64,000 nt of DNA from positions 669,382-733,381 of the forward strand of contig NZ_AP018316.1 in assembly GCF_002368115.1 (NCBI RefSeq), given 5' to 3'. The translations under genes were made by a program, and so were the position numbers. Position 1 is the stretch's first letter. The number at the start of each line of letters is the position of its first letter. Positions 1 to 9,739 of this stretch are shown one piece after another. The stretch comes from Dolichospermum compactum NIES-806. GTDB lineage: Bacteria; Cyanobacteriota; Cyanobacteriia; Cyanobacteriales; Nostocaceae. The notes beneath the pieces were generated by a model. The model did no database searches and was not told where the DNA came from. It saw only the letters and a list, made by a program, of their open reading frames with translations.

Positions 1-113
1 ATATGAGAGTTTTCGATAAAATCTTGTAAAAGTTTGTAAAAAAAGAGACAATAAGACCATTGCTACTATACTGAGATATAGGTCAAATTCAAACATGAAT
101 ACAAAGATATATC

Positions 114-740
114 ATGATGAAACTATCTCAGATTCTGCCATTAGTTGTTGTCGGTGGTGCTTTAGCCACTAGCCTTGTCGCATGGGAAAAGCCAGCACAA
201 GCAATCCAACTATTCAATTTCAGTTTTAACAATGTTCAGGGTCTAGTTAATGGGACTGTATCAGGTACGTTAGAATTGCCAAATGGTAATGGAACATTTG
301 CGGCTACGTCTATGAAAATAAATTCAGCCCCTGCTGCACTAGGATATACTCAACCTGTAAATGTGTTATCGTATTTTCAGGATGTAGTAAACAATTCCTT
401 TACAGTATCTAATGGCACGATTACGGCAAGCTCCTTTGCAGCGCAAACTAATTCTTCTTCAGAAGGGTTGTCTCTCAATTTCGTGCCAGGTACTTATGGT
501 TCAACTTTAACTAAGGTTGGTCAATATGACCTGTTTTCAGGAGTAGCAGACATCAACTCTACAACTCTTACATACTCCCCCGCTACCCCCGTACCCTTTG
601 ACATCAGTCCAGGTGCTATATTACCCACCATTCCCATCTTAGCTTTAATGTACCTATGGAAACAATCGAGGAATAGAATGGCGTTAAAAACCATTAGTAA
701 TCCTGATGTAACAGTTTCGACATATAGACAAGTAGGTTAA
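114..740 (+). CDS. exported protein of unknown function with C-terminal anchor-like segment
   Basis: A 208-residue protein starting with two adjacent ATG codons. Residues 1-30 form a clear signal peptide: basic start, hydrophobic core around LVVVGGALATSLV, and a likely AQA cleavage site. The mature part is rich in Ser, Thr, Asn and Gly and in beta-prone strings, like secreted or surface proteins. Near the C-terminus a PFDISPGAILPT motif is followed by a short hydrophobic stretch and basic residues, an arrangement resembling cyanobacterial surface-sorting tails. I do not recognise the family. It stands alone, with repeats downstream. Function unknown; export is the only property I would rely on. 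Confidence 0.7.
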   Translation: MMKLSQILPLVVVGGALATSLVAWEKPAQAIQLFNFSFNNVQGLVNGTVSGTLELPNGNGTFAATSMKINSAPAALGYTQPVNVLSYFQDVVNNSFTVSNGTITASSFAAQTNSSSEGLSLNFVPGTYGSTLTKVGQYDLFSGVADINSTTLTYSPATPVPFDISPGAILPTIPILALMYLWKQSRNRMALKTISNPDVTVSTYRQVG

Positions 741-772
741 CACAATAAAACCAAACTCTGTCAAGAAAAGTA

Positions 773-892
773 GGCGTTGCTGAAACCAGGTATGAATTTA
801 GGTGTAGAGACGAGAATCCCTACATGAGGAACGTCTCTACAAGGGTTTTGAAATGATCAAAAATCATTTTCATATCTCAAATCAGCAACGCC
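773..892. mobile_element. MITE-like element with terminal inverted repeats (copy 1)
   Basis: A 120 bp element begins GGCGTTGCTGA and ends with the exact inverse TCAGCAACGCC. It encodes nothing. A second element with the same ends and related inner sequence (a 'tatgaaat/tatgaatt' block next to the left end) lies at 44014-44193. Shared ends with different lengths suggest a non-autonomous miniature transposable element or dispersed palindromic repeat. Confidence 0.7.
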
Positions 893-982
893 GAAAAGTA
901 ACATGATTGAAAAATTCTTCACCCTTGCAAGAGTGCTATAACGACAATTTTTTGTTATCAACCATTTTAATTTGTAGGTTGG

Positions 983-1378
983 GTTGAGGTACGAAACCCA
1001 ACACAGTCTATAAGTATATGACATTTACAGCAAGTAGCTTTGAGTGAGGTACACCTTGTGCGGGCAAGATGCCCGCACCACAAGAGTTTTATTATTAATA
1101 TTTGTACTTCATAAGATCGGGAACTGCTGTAATGTTGAGGTACGAAACCCAACACAGTCTATAAGTATATGACATTTACAGCAAGTAGCTTTGAGTGAGG
1201 TACACCTTGTGCGGGCAAGATGCCCGCACCACAAGAGTTTTATTATTAATATTTGTACTTCATAAGATCGGGAACTGCTGTAATGTTGAGGTACGAAACC
1301 TAACACAGTCCATAAGTATATGACATTTAATGTTAAGGTACGAAACCTAACACAGTCCATAAGTATATGACATTTAAT
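983..1378. repeat. tandem repeat, 151 bp unit then 47 bp partial units
   Basis: The block starting GTTGAGGTACGAAACC recurs at 983, 1134 and 1285 (exact spacing 151 bp) and again at 1332 (47 bp). The first two units are nearly identical; the last two keep only the first third. The unit contains the palindrome GTGCGGGCAAGATGCCCGCAC. Open frames on the minus strand here are products of the repeat, not genes. Confidence 0.9.
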
Positions 1379-1501
1379 ATTGGGGTTTCACTTCCTTCTA
1401 CCCAACCTGCGGGACTGCTGTTCCCTATTCCCTCGCCAAAGGTACAAGATATAGGTAAGATAAATTAGTTGCTATTTACCAAACCTCCGGGAGTTAGTTC
1501 T

Positions 1502-1618
1502 ATGTTGAGTTTAAAAATTGCTGTTTATATCGTTGTCGGCTTGTTTGTGAGTATCTTCATCTTCGGGTTTTTGTCCAATGACCCAGCCCGTAACCCCGGT
1601 CGTCAAGACTCAGAATAA
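1502..1618 (+). CDS. psbI: photosystem II reaction center protein I (PsbI)
   Basis: A 38-residue protein reading MLSLKIAVYIVVGLF at the start and FLSNDPARNPGRQDSE at the end. Length, single transmembrane helix (about residues 4-24) and charged stromal tail match PsbI, a small thylakoid subunit bound to D1 near the reaction centre and needed for stable PSII dimers and early assembly. The upstream CGGGAG is a weak ribosome-binding site. A hairpin terminator follows 20 bp after the stop. The gene is monocistronic between repeats and the LptD-like gene. Confidence 0.95.
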   Translation: MLSLKIAVYIVVGLFVSIFIFGFLSNDPARNPGRQDSE

Positions 1619-1638
1619 ATATACAACAAATCACCTTT

Positions 1639-1695
1639 AGTGGCCGGAAGGTAGAAACAGGCTAATATGTAATTCAACCTTCCGGCTACTTTTTG
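1639..1695 (+). terminator. rho-independent terminator of psbI
   Basis: A 15 bp stem (AGTGGCCGGAAGGTA pairing with AACCTTCCGGCTACT, two mismatches) surrounds a loop of about 22 nt and is followed by a run of T. It sits just after the psbI stop and before the next gene. Confidence 0.75.
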
Positions 1696-1712
1696 CTTTT
1701 TGATCAGCTTAA

Positions 1713-4079
1713 TTGCCTCAAAATATGTTTCATCCAGTCCTTTCACCTCAGCCACCGCCAAGTCTTGAAGCGTCAAAACCTGTTTCTGATCTCGCTGCTA
1801 CTGCTGTTATTCAAGTAAAAAATGATCAACAAAAACTGATCATTGATGGTAAAAATCAACAAGATCGGTATCAATCAACTACCAAGCCAGTCAATGATTC
1901 TCCCTTATCCCGACTAGAAAACTCAGGTGGGGAATTTTCCATTATTCAAGGTCAAAAACGCAAAATTATTTATATTATAGCCGGACAGCAGGTTTTAACA
2001 GGAACATCAACACCCCCGGTAGAAAAAAATCACGTAAATTTACAGGAATCAGGGGGAAAGGTTGATCTATTGGTTGGTGAAAAGACACCATCTTTACCAG
2101 TACAAAATCTGATTGAATTTAAGCTGCGTAATCCTCAAGATCAGTCAAAACCTGGTAATTTAGCAGTTCCCCCGTTACCGCAAATTTCAGAAGCAAAGAA
2201 GATATCACCGCAAAAAACAAGAATTGTGGAAGTAATTGCCGATCGCCAGGAGTATGATGAGCAAAGGCGAGTTGTAACTGCTGATGGTAATGTTGTTGTC
2301 AGGTTTGATGGGGCAGTGATTGATGCCGATACCCTACAAATTAATTTGGATAATTTGATTACGGTGGGGGAAGGTAATGTGGTTTTAACTAGAGGTAATC
2401 AGGTACTCCAGGGACAACGGTTTACCTATAATTTTATTCAAGATAATGGGGATTTAGAAAACGGTAAAGGTGAACTTTATATCCCCACAGCAGGTACAGA
2501 TTTTGCTTTTTCACCAACTCTACCTACAGATATTACGGCAGGGGGTGTATCTAGCCAGCCGTTAAGTAATCGCATTCGCGCTAATCAGCCGCTGACGAGT
2601 GTGAATAGTTCAGGGGGTATACAATTTGGTGCTAGTGGTCAATCAGATGCGCGAAATGTCCCTGCACCTGAGTTTGGGGGTACGGTGAAACGATTCAGGT
2701 TTGAAGCTCAACGGATTGAATTTTATCCGCGAGGTTTTCAAGCGCAAGATGTGAGAATTACTAATGATCCTTTTTCACCACCGGAATTAGAATTAAGAGC
2801 GGAGCAGGTAAATGTGACACGGGAAGCGCCTTTGATAGATAAAATTACTACCCAGCGTCAAAGGTTGGTTTTTGATCAAAACGCTGTTATCCCTCTGCCT
2901 GTTAATAGTCGGACAATAGATCGTCGTCCACGTAAAGTAAATCCTACTATTGTTGCTGCTGGTTTTGATAAGGGTAAACGAGATGGTTTGTATCTAGAAC
3001 GGGATTTTGAAGCAATTAATGCTAATCAAAAACGCTGGACGATTACGCCCCAGTTTTATCTGCAAAGGGCTTTTAAGGATAGCGAGAATGTGCCTAGTTT
3101 ATTTGGGGTGAAGACTAGGTTAAATGCTGTTTTTAGTCCGAAAACTATTTTGGAAGGTGCGGGGGAGTTAACTAGTTTTGATTTCAATCAGTTAGAAAAT
3201 AATTTGCGCGGAAGTTTGCGGTTACGCCAAAATTTGGGTAATGTTAATCCTTATATATTGAGTTTAGAATCTATTTACCGCGATCGCTTGTATAATGGTA
3301 GTCTTGGTTATCAAACTGTCCAAAGTAGTCTCGGTGGTATCATCAGTTCTCCCATTATTCCTTTAGGCAAAACCGGTATCAATCTTAGTTATCAAGGCGG
3401 CGCTCAATATATAGATGCAAATACTGACCGTCAAGATTTACTCTCACCAGGACGAAAAAACGATCGCATTTCTCTGGGTCGTTTACAAGGAACTGTGGCC
3501 TTGAGTGGTGGTATCAATTTGTGGCAAGGGCAACCATTGGCCGCTACAGCTAGTGAGGGATTAAAATATACACCTAATCCTATCGTACCGTATTTGCAGG
3601 CGATCGCAGGTGTCACAGCAACTACTAGCTATTATAGTAGCAGTGATAACCAAAGCACCTTAACTGGGACTATCGGCTTAGTAGGACAGATTGGCAACTT
3701 TTCTCGCCCTTACTTGGATTATACCGCCTTTAATCTCACCTACTCCCAAGGAACTAATAGCGGTTTATCACCCTTTCTTTTTGATCGTTCAGTAGATAAC
3801 AAAGTCCTGAATGCAGGCATTTCTCAGCAAATCTATGGACCACTTAAGTTAGGTTTGCAAACATCCATTAATCTAGATACAGGTAAAGAAACTAGCACTG
3901 ATTACATAGTCGAATACAGCCGTCGCACCTATGGGATTACCCTACGGTATAATCCGGTGCTAGAATTAGGCGGCTTTAGTATTCGCATTAGTGACTTTAA
4001 TTGGACAGGTGGCACAGATCCATTTTCTAGTGAAGAAGTTAAACCCGTTGTTGGTGGTGTAATCCGTCAAGATAATTAA
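1713..4079 (+). CDS. DUF3769 / LptD-OstA-like outer-membrane protein
   Basis: A 788-residue protein. Residues 1-160 are low-complexity and proline/glutamine-rich with no clear signal peptide. About residues 170-260 (RIVEVIADRQEYDEQRRVV, then DGNVVVRFDGAVIDAD and DNLITVGEGNVVLTRGNQVL) look like the repeated beta-strand OstA/LptA jelly-roll found in LPS-transport proteins. The last 350 residues alternate short strands and turns as expected for an outer-membrane beta-barrel. This matches the cyanobacterial DUF3769 family, regarded as the LptD counterpart that inserts lipopolysaccharide in the outer membrane. It follows psbI and its terminator, so it probably has its own promoter. The true start could be the internal Met at residue 5. 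Confidence 0.75.
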   Translation: MPQNMFHPVLSPQPPPSLEASKPVSDLAATAVIQVKNDQQKLIIDGKNQQDRYQSTTKPVNDSPLSRLENSGGEFSIIQGQKRKIIYIIAGQQVLTGTSTPPVEKNHVNLQESGGKVDLLVGEKTPSLPVQNLIEFKLRNPQDQSKPGNLAVPPLPQISEAKKISPQKTRIVEVIADRQEYDEQRRVVTADGNVVVRFDGAVIDADTLQINLDNLITVGEGNVVLTRGNQVLQGQRFTYNFIQDNGDLENGKGELYIPTAGTDFAFSPTLPTDITAGGVSSQPLSNRIRANQPLTSVNSSGGIQFGASGQSDARNVPAPEFGGTVKRFRFEAQRIEFYPRGFQAQDVRITNDPFSPPELELRAEQVNVTREAPLIDKITTQRQRLVFDQNAVIPLPVNSRTIDRRPRKVNPTIVAAGFDKGKRDGLYLERDFEAINANQKRWTITPQFYLQRAFKDSENVPSLFGVKTRLNAVFSPKTILEGAGELTSFDFNQLENNLRGSLRLRQNLGNVNPYILSLESIYRDRLYNGSLGYQTVQSSLGGIISSPIIPLGKTGINLSYQGGAQYIDANTDRQDLLSPGRKNDRISLGRLQGTVALSGGINLWQGQPLAATASEGLKYTPNPIVPYLQAIAGVTATTSYYSSSDNQSTLTGTIGLVGQIGNFSRPYLDYTAFNLTYSQGTNSGLSPFLFDRSVDNKVLNAGISQQIYGPLKLGLQTSINLDTGKETSTDYIVEYSRRTYGITLRYNPVLELGGFSIRISDFNWTGGTDPFSSEEVKPVVGGVIRQDN

Positions 4080-4448
4080 AAATCCGTAGGGGCAACCCCC
4101 CGTATTTGCCCAGCAATTCTCATTTTGAAAAAAATAAGGTTAGAATTGCAGATTATAAGCATTACGCGGGGAAAAAGGTCTGAATCACGGATTAGACGGA
4201 TTGCGCTGATTTCACGGATTTTAGTAACTTTTATCGGACAAAAATATTTACAGTCATTGCGAGGGAAGAGAAGCAATCACGTTCACGAAGTGTGGCGTAT
4301 CCCTGCGAACTGCTTGCAGCAGCGCTTCGCTATCGCCGGAGGCATCAGCCATAACCCAACATTATCAAGGATTTTGTTGGGTTTCGCTATCGCTCAACCC
4401 AACCTACATTTCCTTAACCGACAAGTATTGGAATCTGACAGTACGCCT
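4080..4448. repeat. composite dispersed repeats between the LptD-like gene and the Uma2 remnant
   Basis: No gene is supported here. The stretch is a patchwork of common cyanobacterial repeats: a 'gtaggggcaacccccc' block, a 'cattgcgagggaagagaagc' block, and the CCCAACA..TGTTGGGTTTCGC..CAACCCAACCTAC family also seen near 977 and 57873. An open frame of about 108 codons crosses it in phase with the downstream gene, but its translation is repeat sequence. Confidence 0.65.
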
Positions 4449-5111
4449 GTGTTAGCGAAGCGTACCGTAGGTCAAAATTGGCAAGAACATTTTCAAGGTA
4501 CTTTACTAACAGAATCTATCAAACCCACACTACAAAAATACCACCCAGATGGTCAATATTGTATTGGACAGGATTTAGGTATCTATTGGAAAATGACGTA
4601 CACTCCAGAATGCGGTGCAGAATTTCCAAAATGGTTTTATGTGCCGAACGTGCCACCTATTGTCAATGGTGAAATACGACATTCTTATGTACTTTGGCAG
4701 GAATTTATTGCTCCATTAATTGTCTTGGAATTTGTTTCTGGAAATGGTGATAAAGAACGAGATAAAACTCGCTGGAAAGGTAAATTTTGGATTTATGAAC
4801 AGGTGATTCATCCGGCTTTTTATTGTATTTATGAAGTGAACAAAGCCAGTATAGAAGTTTATCATTTCATTGAAGGACAATATCAATTATTAGCAGCCAA
4901 TGAACGTGGACATTATCCGATTGCCGTTTTGGGAATTGAGTTAGGAATTTGGCAGGGTAAATATCAAAATTTGGAATTACCTTGGCTACGGTTCTGGGAT
5001 TCACAGGGTAATTTGTTGTTAAGTGGTGAGGAAAGGGCCGAATTAGAACGCCAGAAAAATGACCGTCTAATTGCCCAATTAAAGTCTCTTGGTATTGAAC
5101 CAGAAGTTTAA
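4449..5111 (+). pseudogene. Uma2-family PD-(D/E)XK nuclease, N-terminally truncated
   Basis: From about 4470 the frame encodes a recognisable Uma2/DUF820 protein: PLIVLEFVSGNGDKERDKTRWKG-type core, the usual E...D...K arrangement, then KFWIYEQVIHPAFYCIYEV and the C-terminal GEERAELERQKNDRLIAQL coiled tail common in these proteins. No ATG precedes the conserved part in frame except inside repeat sequence, and the residues that normally lead into the fold are replaced by repeat-derived codons; a GTG at 4449 is the only near candidate start. I infer that repeat insertion removed the N-terminus. Uma2 proteins are very numerous in filamentous cyanobacteria and their role is unclear. It may still be translated from the GTG. 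Confidence 0.6.
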
Positions 5112-5187
5112 TGATGATGTTGTGATTATCGTTGACGTTGTAAGCAGGGGAATAATTTCTTTCTTCTTTCTCCTGACTCCTGTACTT

Positions 5188-6720
5188 CTACCTGGGTTTT
5201 CCTAGTGTCGTAATATAGATTACTGCTTCATCCACAGGAATACCTAAGACATCATTTACTTGGTCATCAAAAAACCCGGCGATACCACTGACACCTAAGT
5301 TAAGCCAAATGGCTGCTAAATTAAGCCTTTGTCCTAAAATACCTGCATCTAAGTGTAAATAACGATAAACACGATCTCCATATTGAGCGATCGCATTTTT
5401 TAAATCAGCGGTATGAAATAATACTGCACCTGCATCTCTGCCTAATTCCTGTCCTAAACATAAGAAATGTAATTCTCGACGGAAATTTTTAAACCGAATT
5501 TGCCGTAATTCTTGGGCTTTAGGTGCGTAATAATAACAGCCTGGATCTAATCCTTGCACTCCAGAAACAGCTACAAATGTTTCTATTAAATTCAAATCAA
5601 AATAATCAGGGTGAGGATCTAAATTTTGGTCAATATAATTTTGTGGCTGATAAGTAAAATCAAGTAAAGCTTTCAGTTCATCAAAACTTAAATCTTCACC
5701 AGTATAAGCACGAGTAGAACGGCGTTTATAGATAGTATTCGATAAATCTGCTAAATCTTCTCCCCAATAGATTGGTGTAGTTCGAGTCGAAAATTTTTGA
5801 CAAAAAGGTAAGTTATACTTATCTTCTAAAGACGTTTCTAGTTCTAAATTTGGTAAATTTAACTTACTACTGTTATTCACTGGAATTTGAGTATTGAGAT
5901 GAAAATATTTCAGCAATTCACCATCAGGAATAGATGGATAATTAGTGGCAGTTGTCGAAGGTAAAGCAGTCCGTCCTAGTGGTAAATTTTGATGCACATC
6001 TAACAAATCTGCCAAAGCTAAAACAGCAGTTGTTCCTTCTTGTTCATGATCAATATAAAGTAATTCATTAACAGCTTCATCAGCAAAACCGCCAATTAAA
6101 TGAGAGCGATAATCAGCAATATTACAAGCCAACTGAATATTACTTAAAAGATGCCCCGTATCCAGAAAAATCCGCCGATAAGCCCTGTCTTCATAACGCC
6201 AAGCCGAACGATAAAAGACCGCAGTTGTAATTATAGCTAATTGGGTACTTTCTAGGGAAGGATGCCAAAAACAAGCAGATTGTAAACTTTGCCAAACATC
6301 ACTTTCCCAAAAGTGCATTAAAGAATGAGTTCGACATTGATAGTTATAAAGTCCCGGCGGTAATAATGGTGTCCCGCGAGAAACTAAATATACCTCAGCC
6401 GGATATAAACCCCCCGCACTAGGCGCAGAGCGTAAGTATACTGTATTACCCAAAGAGGGCATTTTAGCCGTGAGTCCATAACTGTGAAATAATAGTTGAG
6501 AAAGCCGCCACCACCATTTGGTATCTTGTTGATTGGCAACAGTTGCCGCTGTTTCTTGCAGATAAGGTTTGAGGTCAATATCAGAGCCAATTTTGTACTC
6601 TTTGAACGGTACTGGTTGTTTATTCCAGTCTAAATTACGACTTTTACCAGCCAAGGTTTCTGGGTGGTACTTAGTCCGGTCATGATAGTGTTGGGCAATG
6701 GATTGTTCTATTTCTGGCAT
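5188..6720 (-). CDS. SagB/ThcOx-type nitroreductase-fold dehydrogenase, two-domain
   Basis: A 510-residue protein with two nitroreductase-like halves. The first (about 70-265) carries LRSAPSAGGLYPAEVYLVSR and LDTGHLLSNIQLACNIADY; the second (about 330-510) has YKRRSTRAYTGEDLSFDELK, LDAGILGQRLNLAAIWLNL and a C-terminal DEAVIYITTLGKPR. These are hallmarks of SagB-type FMN dehydrogenases, which oxidise azolines in peptide natural products. Duplicated SagB-domain proteins without other RiPP genes are common in cyanobacteria, and no precursor peptide or cyclodehydratase is visible nearby, so the substrate is unknown. It is monocistronic, divergent from the hydrolase at 6997, with heptamer repeats just upstream of its start. 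Confidence 0.85.
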   Translation of the reverse strand: MPEIEQSIAQHYHDRTKYHPETLAGKSRNLDWNKQPVPFKEYKIGSDIDLKPYLQETAATVANQQDTKWWWRLSQLLFHSYGLTAKMPSLGNTVYLRSAPSAGGLYPAEVYLVSRGTPLLPPGLYNYQCRTHSLMHFWESDVWQSLQSACFWHPSLESTQLAIITTAVFYRSAWRYEDRAYRRIFLDTGHLLSNIQLACNIADYRSHLIGGFADEAVNELLYIDHEQEGTTAVLALADLLDVHQNLPLGRTALPSTTATNYPSIPDGELLKYFHLNTQIPVNNSSKLNLPNLELETSLEDKYNLPFCQKFSTRTTPIYWGEDLADLSNTIYKRRSTRAYTGEDLSFDELKALLDFTYQPQNYIDQNLDPHPDYFDLNLIETFVAVSGVQGLDPGCYYYAPKAQELRQIRFKNFRRELHFLCLGQELGRDAGAVLFHTADLKNAIAQYGDRVYRYLHLDAGILGQRLNLAAIWLNLGVSGIAGFFDDQVNDVLGIPVDEAVIYITTLGKPR

Positions 6721-6741
6721 AGTAATTTTAATATCCCATAG

Positions 6742-6778
6742 CAGGGAACAGGGAACAGGGAACAGGGAACAGGGAACA
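6742..6778. repeat. short tandem heptamer repeat (CAGGGAA)
   Basis: Five head-to-tail copies of CAGGGAA follow the start of the minus-strand dehydrogenase gene. Its complement TTCCCTG/TTCCCTA recurs near 7915-7955. Such short tandem heptamers are typical of Nostocaceae intergenic DNA. Confidence 0.9.
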
Positions 6779-6996
6779 GAAAGGTTGAAAGTCTTTTGCT
6801 CTATGGCTTTGTAGGTAATTTTTGTATCTTATTCAAGTGCATATCACCATAGTGTATTCCTATTCTTGATTTTGACATTTATTAGTTCCATTAATTCGTG
6901 CTAATCAGTACAATCATCAAAATTAAAAATTAACCCCAAAAAAGTTATTTTTCTGGTATAATTTCCTGTTCCCCTGTCCTGGAAAAGATTGACAAA

Positions 6997-7836
6997 ATGA
7001 TGCCTGTACGTCAAACTCTATCAACATCTGATATTCAACTTTCTTATTTAGAATGGAATCAAGGTCAAAAACCATTACTGTTATTACATGGTATGGCCGA
7101 TAACGCCCTAGTTTGGTCCAGTTTGGGAGATTATTTAGCAGCAAATTACCATATAGCTGCACCAGATATGCGTGGTCATGGTGAGAGTAGTAAGCCAGAA
7201 CAAGATTATAGCTTTGCCAGTGCGATCGCTGATTTGGAAGCATTAATGGATAAACTAGGATGGTCTGCGGCTCATATCGTCAGCCACTCCTGGACAGGGA
7301 AATTAGCCGCTATTTGGGCTAGAGAGAACCCAACCAGATTAAAAAGTATCACCTTAGTAGATCCCATTTTTATCTGGAAAATGCCCAGTTTCCTAAAAAT
7401 CACATTTCCTCTCTTGTATCGCGTCTTACCTTTCCTCAAAAGCATGGGACCATTTGCCAGTTACCAAGAAGCTGAACAAAAAATTAAACAACTCAGTCAA
7501 TATCAAAATTGGAGTTCTTTGCAACAGCAAGTTTTTCAAGCCGCAATTGAACAAAAACCCAACGGGACCTGGGGTAGCAAATTCACCATAGCTGCCCGTG
7601 ATGGCATTTTTGACGCAGTTATGGAAGTACCAGGTTTTATTCACCCAATTGACACACCTGCCCTCTTTATACAACCTGAAAAAGGTGTCAACCGCCAAAA
7701 TTGGCAAATTCAACCTTACAAAACCAACCTCAAAAACTTAAATCTGTGTCAAGTTCCCGGAAATCATTGGCCATTTTTAACCAACCCCACAGAATTTAAT
7801 CAAACAGTCGCCACTTTTTTAGCATCACAAACATGA
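6997..7836 (+). CDS. alpha/beta-fold hydrolase
   Basis: A 279-residue single-domain alpha/beta hydrolase. The oxyanion segment LLLHGMADNALVW lies at about residue 30, MRGHGESSKPE at about 60, the nucleophile elbow VSHSWTGKLAA at about 100 (Ser in S-H-S-W-T rather than the strict GxSxG), and the catalytic histidine in PGNHWPFLTNP near the end. Substrate cannot be told from sequence; cyanobacterial homologues are annotated as general esterases or hydrolases. Two Met codons in tandem open the frame. It is divergent from the SagB-like gene and precedes the kinase gene by a repeat-filled spacer. Confidence 0.85.
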   Translation: MMPVRQTLSTSDIQLSYLEWNQGQKPLLLLHGMADNALVWSSLGDYLAANYHIAAPDMRGHGESSKPEQDYSFASAIADLEALMDKLGWSAAHIVSHSWTGKLAAIWARENPTRLKSITLVDPIFIWKMPSFLKITFPLLYRVLPFLKSMGPFASYQEAEQKIKQLSQYQNWSSLQQQVFQAAIEQKPNGTWGSKFTIAARDGIFDAVMEVPGFIHPIDTPALFIQPEKGVNRQNWQIQPYKTNLKNLNLCQVPGNHWPFLTNPTEFNQTVATFLASQT

Positions 7837-7847
7837 GATAATTTCAA

Positions 7848-7957
7848 ATTGGTAATTGGTAATTGGTAATTGGTAGAAAGCAAAATTAAAGATACATATT
7901 TACCTCTTACCCCTATTCCCTGTTCCCTATTCCCTATTCCCTATTCCCTGTTCCCTA
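7848..7957. repeat. two heptamer arrays, AATTGGT and TTCCCTA/TTCCCTG
   Basis: About four AATTGGT units (7848-7874) and, after 40 bp, about six TTCCCTA/TTCCCTG units (7915-7957) fill the spacer before the kinase gene. They extend an open frame upstream of the kinase, but those codons are repeat, so the kinase start is placed at 7960. Confidence 0.85.
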
Positions 7958-7959
7958 TT

Positions 7960-9666
7960 ATGACCCTTTGCATTAATCCAGTTTGTCCTCAACCCAACCA
8001 TCCAGATAATGACGAAAACCGTTTTTGTCAAAGTTGTGGTTCTCAATTGGAATTGATAGGACGTTATCGAGTATTACGTTTATTGAGTGATAAAACTGGA
8101 TTTGGTAAAATTTACGAAGCCTACCAACAAGACACCCCAAAAATCCTCAAAGTCCTCAAAGAAGAATTAACAAATGATAGTAAAGCCTTATCACTATTTC
8201 AACAAGAAGCCAACGTTTTACAACAACTAAATCATCCAGGTATTCCGCAAACAGAAGGTTATTTTCCCTATCAAACCAGAAATAATCTCATGTTGCATTG
8301 TATGGTGATGGAAAAAATTGAAGGCCCAAATTTAGAACAATGGTTAAAACAACAACAAAACCGTCCCATTTCTGAAGCCCAAGCCATAGTCTGGTTAAAA
8401 CAACTATTAGAAATATTGGATTTAGTTCATAACCAACAATACCTGCATAGAGATATTAAACCATCAAATATCATGATTCGTCCAGATGGACAATTAGTAT
8501 TAATTGACTTTGGTACAGCTAGAGAAATTACCAGAACCTATCTAACAAATGGTGGAGGAATGACAGCAATTTCATCATCAGGTTATAGCCCTCCAGAACA
8601 AATGCGAGGACAAGCCATACCTTCATCAGATTTCTTCGCTTTAGGACGGACATTTGTATTTTTATTAACGGGATTTCCACCCAAACAATTATATGATCCT
8701 CATTTAGATGTTTTACAATGGCGACATCATGCCAATCATATTTCTCCATTATTATTAGATTTCATTGATTGGTTAATGTCCACAGAAGTCAATCAACGTC
8801 CTAGCAATGCTGAAGAAATTTCCAGAAGATTAGCAGAAATTGAAAATAACCTCACAAGAAATACCTCCGCAACCGTGAATATTGGCGGGTTAGGAAAAAC
8901 AGAAATAATTAATAACCCAACTACCAATAATACCGTTATTACCACGCAAAAACAACCTAAAAAATTACCATTATTATCCTGGTTTACAGCTTTAATAGTT
9001 TCTTTATTACTACTTTGGTGGGTATCATTAGCATTCAGAAATACTAAATTTGTGGCTTTACCTCCTGACTATGGACAAGCACCAGTTAAACAAGGCAAAG
9101 TTGATTATTTTCCCTATGAAGAAGGAAAAGATAGTCAAGGGAGAGTTGCCGAATTCAATATTGCCGTCTTATCAGTAGAATATAAATGGCAATTAGGTAG
9201 CACATATCAAATTAAATATAATGATCAAACTATTACCCTTGATTCCTTAAAATCTAATTTAGAACAAGAAGGAATTCAGAAAATTATGGAAAATCCCAGC
9301 GAAATTATTTCCGTAGGAACAGCTTCTTGCGAAGGTGATATTACCGCCGAACAAAGTCGCGCCTTAGAACGTTCTAAGCAAATCCAACTATTAGTAAAAA
9401 AGATATTTAGTAGCACACCCAGTGTCAAAGGTTATCGCTTATTAAATTTGGGACAATTTCAGCGAAAAGATTGTCAAGCAAGCCTTGATTCAACAGCTTA
9501 TCAACGCAGTATTATTATCATTGGTGTCAAAAAACAAGCTGAAGGGGTAATATTAGATGAAGCCTTAAGAGATAGATTAGAGAAAAAGCCTTTTGCTGAT
9601 TTTAAATTAGAGGATTATTCTCTCGGTTCAATAGATAAATTTAAAACAGTACCTAGTAATTTATAG
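7960..9666 (+). CDS. membrane Ser/Thr protein kinase with N-terminal four-Cys motif
   Basis: A 568-residue protein. An N-terminal CINPVCPQPN..FCQSCGSQL zinc-ribbon-like motif (four Cys, residues 4-29) marks the cyanobacterial '4-Cys' kinase class. The kinase domain (about 35-290) has a glycine loop TGFGKIYEAY, a lysine in KILKVLKEEL, catalytic HRDIKPSN, LIDFGTAR in place of DFG, and a SSSGYSPPEQ activation segment, so it should be active. One transmembrane helix lies at about residues 345-365 (PLLSWFTALIVSLLLLWWVS). The extracytoplasmic part has an ISVGTASCEGD...SRALERSKQIQLLVK stretch that loosely resembles OmpA-type peptidoglycan-binding domains; that is inference. The ATG at 7960 is chosen because upstream codons are repeats. 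Confidence 0.88.
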   Translation: MTLCINPVCPQPNHPDNDENRFCQSCGSQLELIGRYRVLRLLSDKTGFGKIYEAYQQDTPKILKVLKEELTNDSKALSLFQQEANVLQQLNHPGIPQTEGYFPYQTRNNLMLHCMVMEKIEGPNLEQWLKQQQNRPISEAQAIVWLKQLLEILDLVHNQQYLHRDIKPSNIMIRPDGQLVLIDFGTAREITRTYLTNGGGMTAISSSGYSPPEQMRGQAIPSSDFFALGRTFVFLLTGFPPKQLYDPHLDVLQWRHHANHISPLLLDFIDWLMSTEVNQRPSNAEEISRRLAEIENNLTRNTSATVNIGGLGKTEIINNPTTNNTVITTQKQPKKLPLLSWFTALIVSLLLLWWVSLAFRNTKFVALPPDYGQAPVKQGKVDYFPYEEGKDSQGRVAEFNIAVLSVEYKWQLGSTYQIKYNDQTITLDSLKSNLEQEGIQKIMENPSEIISVGTASCEGDITAEQSRALERSKQIQLLVKKIFSSTPSVKGYRLLNLGQFQRKDCQASLDSTAYQRSIIIIGVKKQAEGVILDEALRDRLEKKPFADFKLEDYSLGSIDKFKTVPSNL

Positions 9667-9739
9667 TAATTATCTATTGCTCACGAGGGAATAAGATAAA
9701 ATTCTCTTATTTAACTCTTATTTAAGTAGAGAACTCTCT

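Noticed and set aside
967..1360. Two overlapping minus-strand ORFs with identical peptides
   Set aside because: Produced by the 151 bp tandem repeat.
4125..4448. N-terminal 108 codons of the frame leading into the Uma2 gene
   Set aside because: Consists of known dispersed repeats, no conserved protein sequence, no ribosome-binding site.
6923..7243. 106-codon minus-strand ORF across the hydrolase start
   Set aside because: Antisense to a well-supported gene, no recognisable fold.
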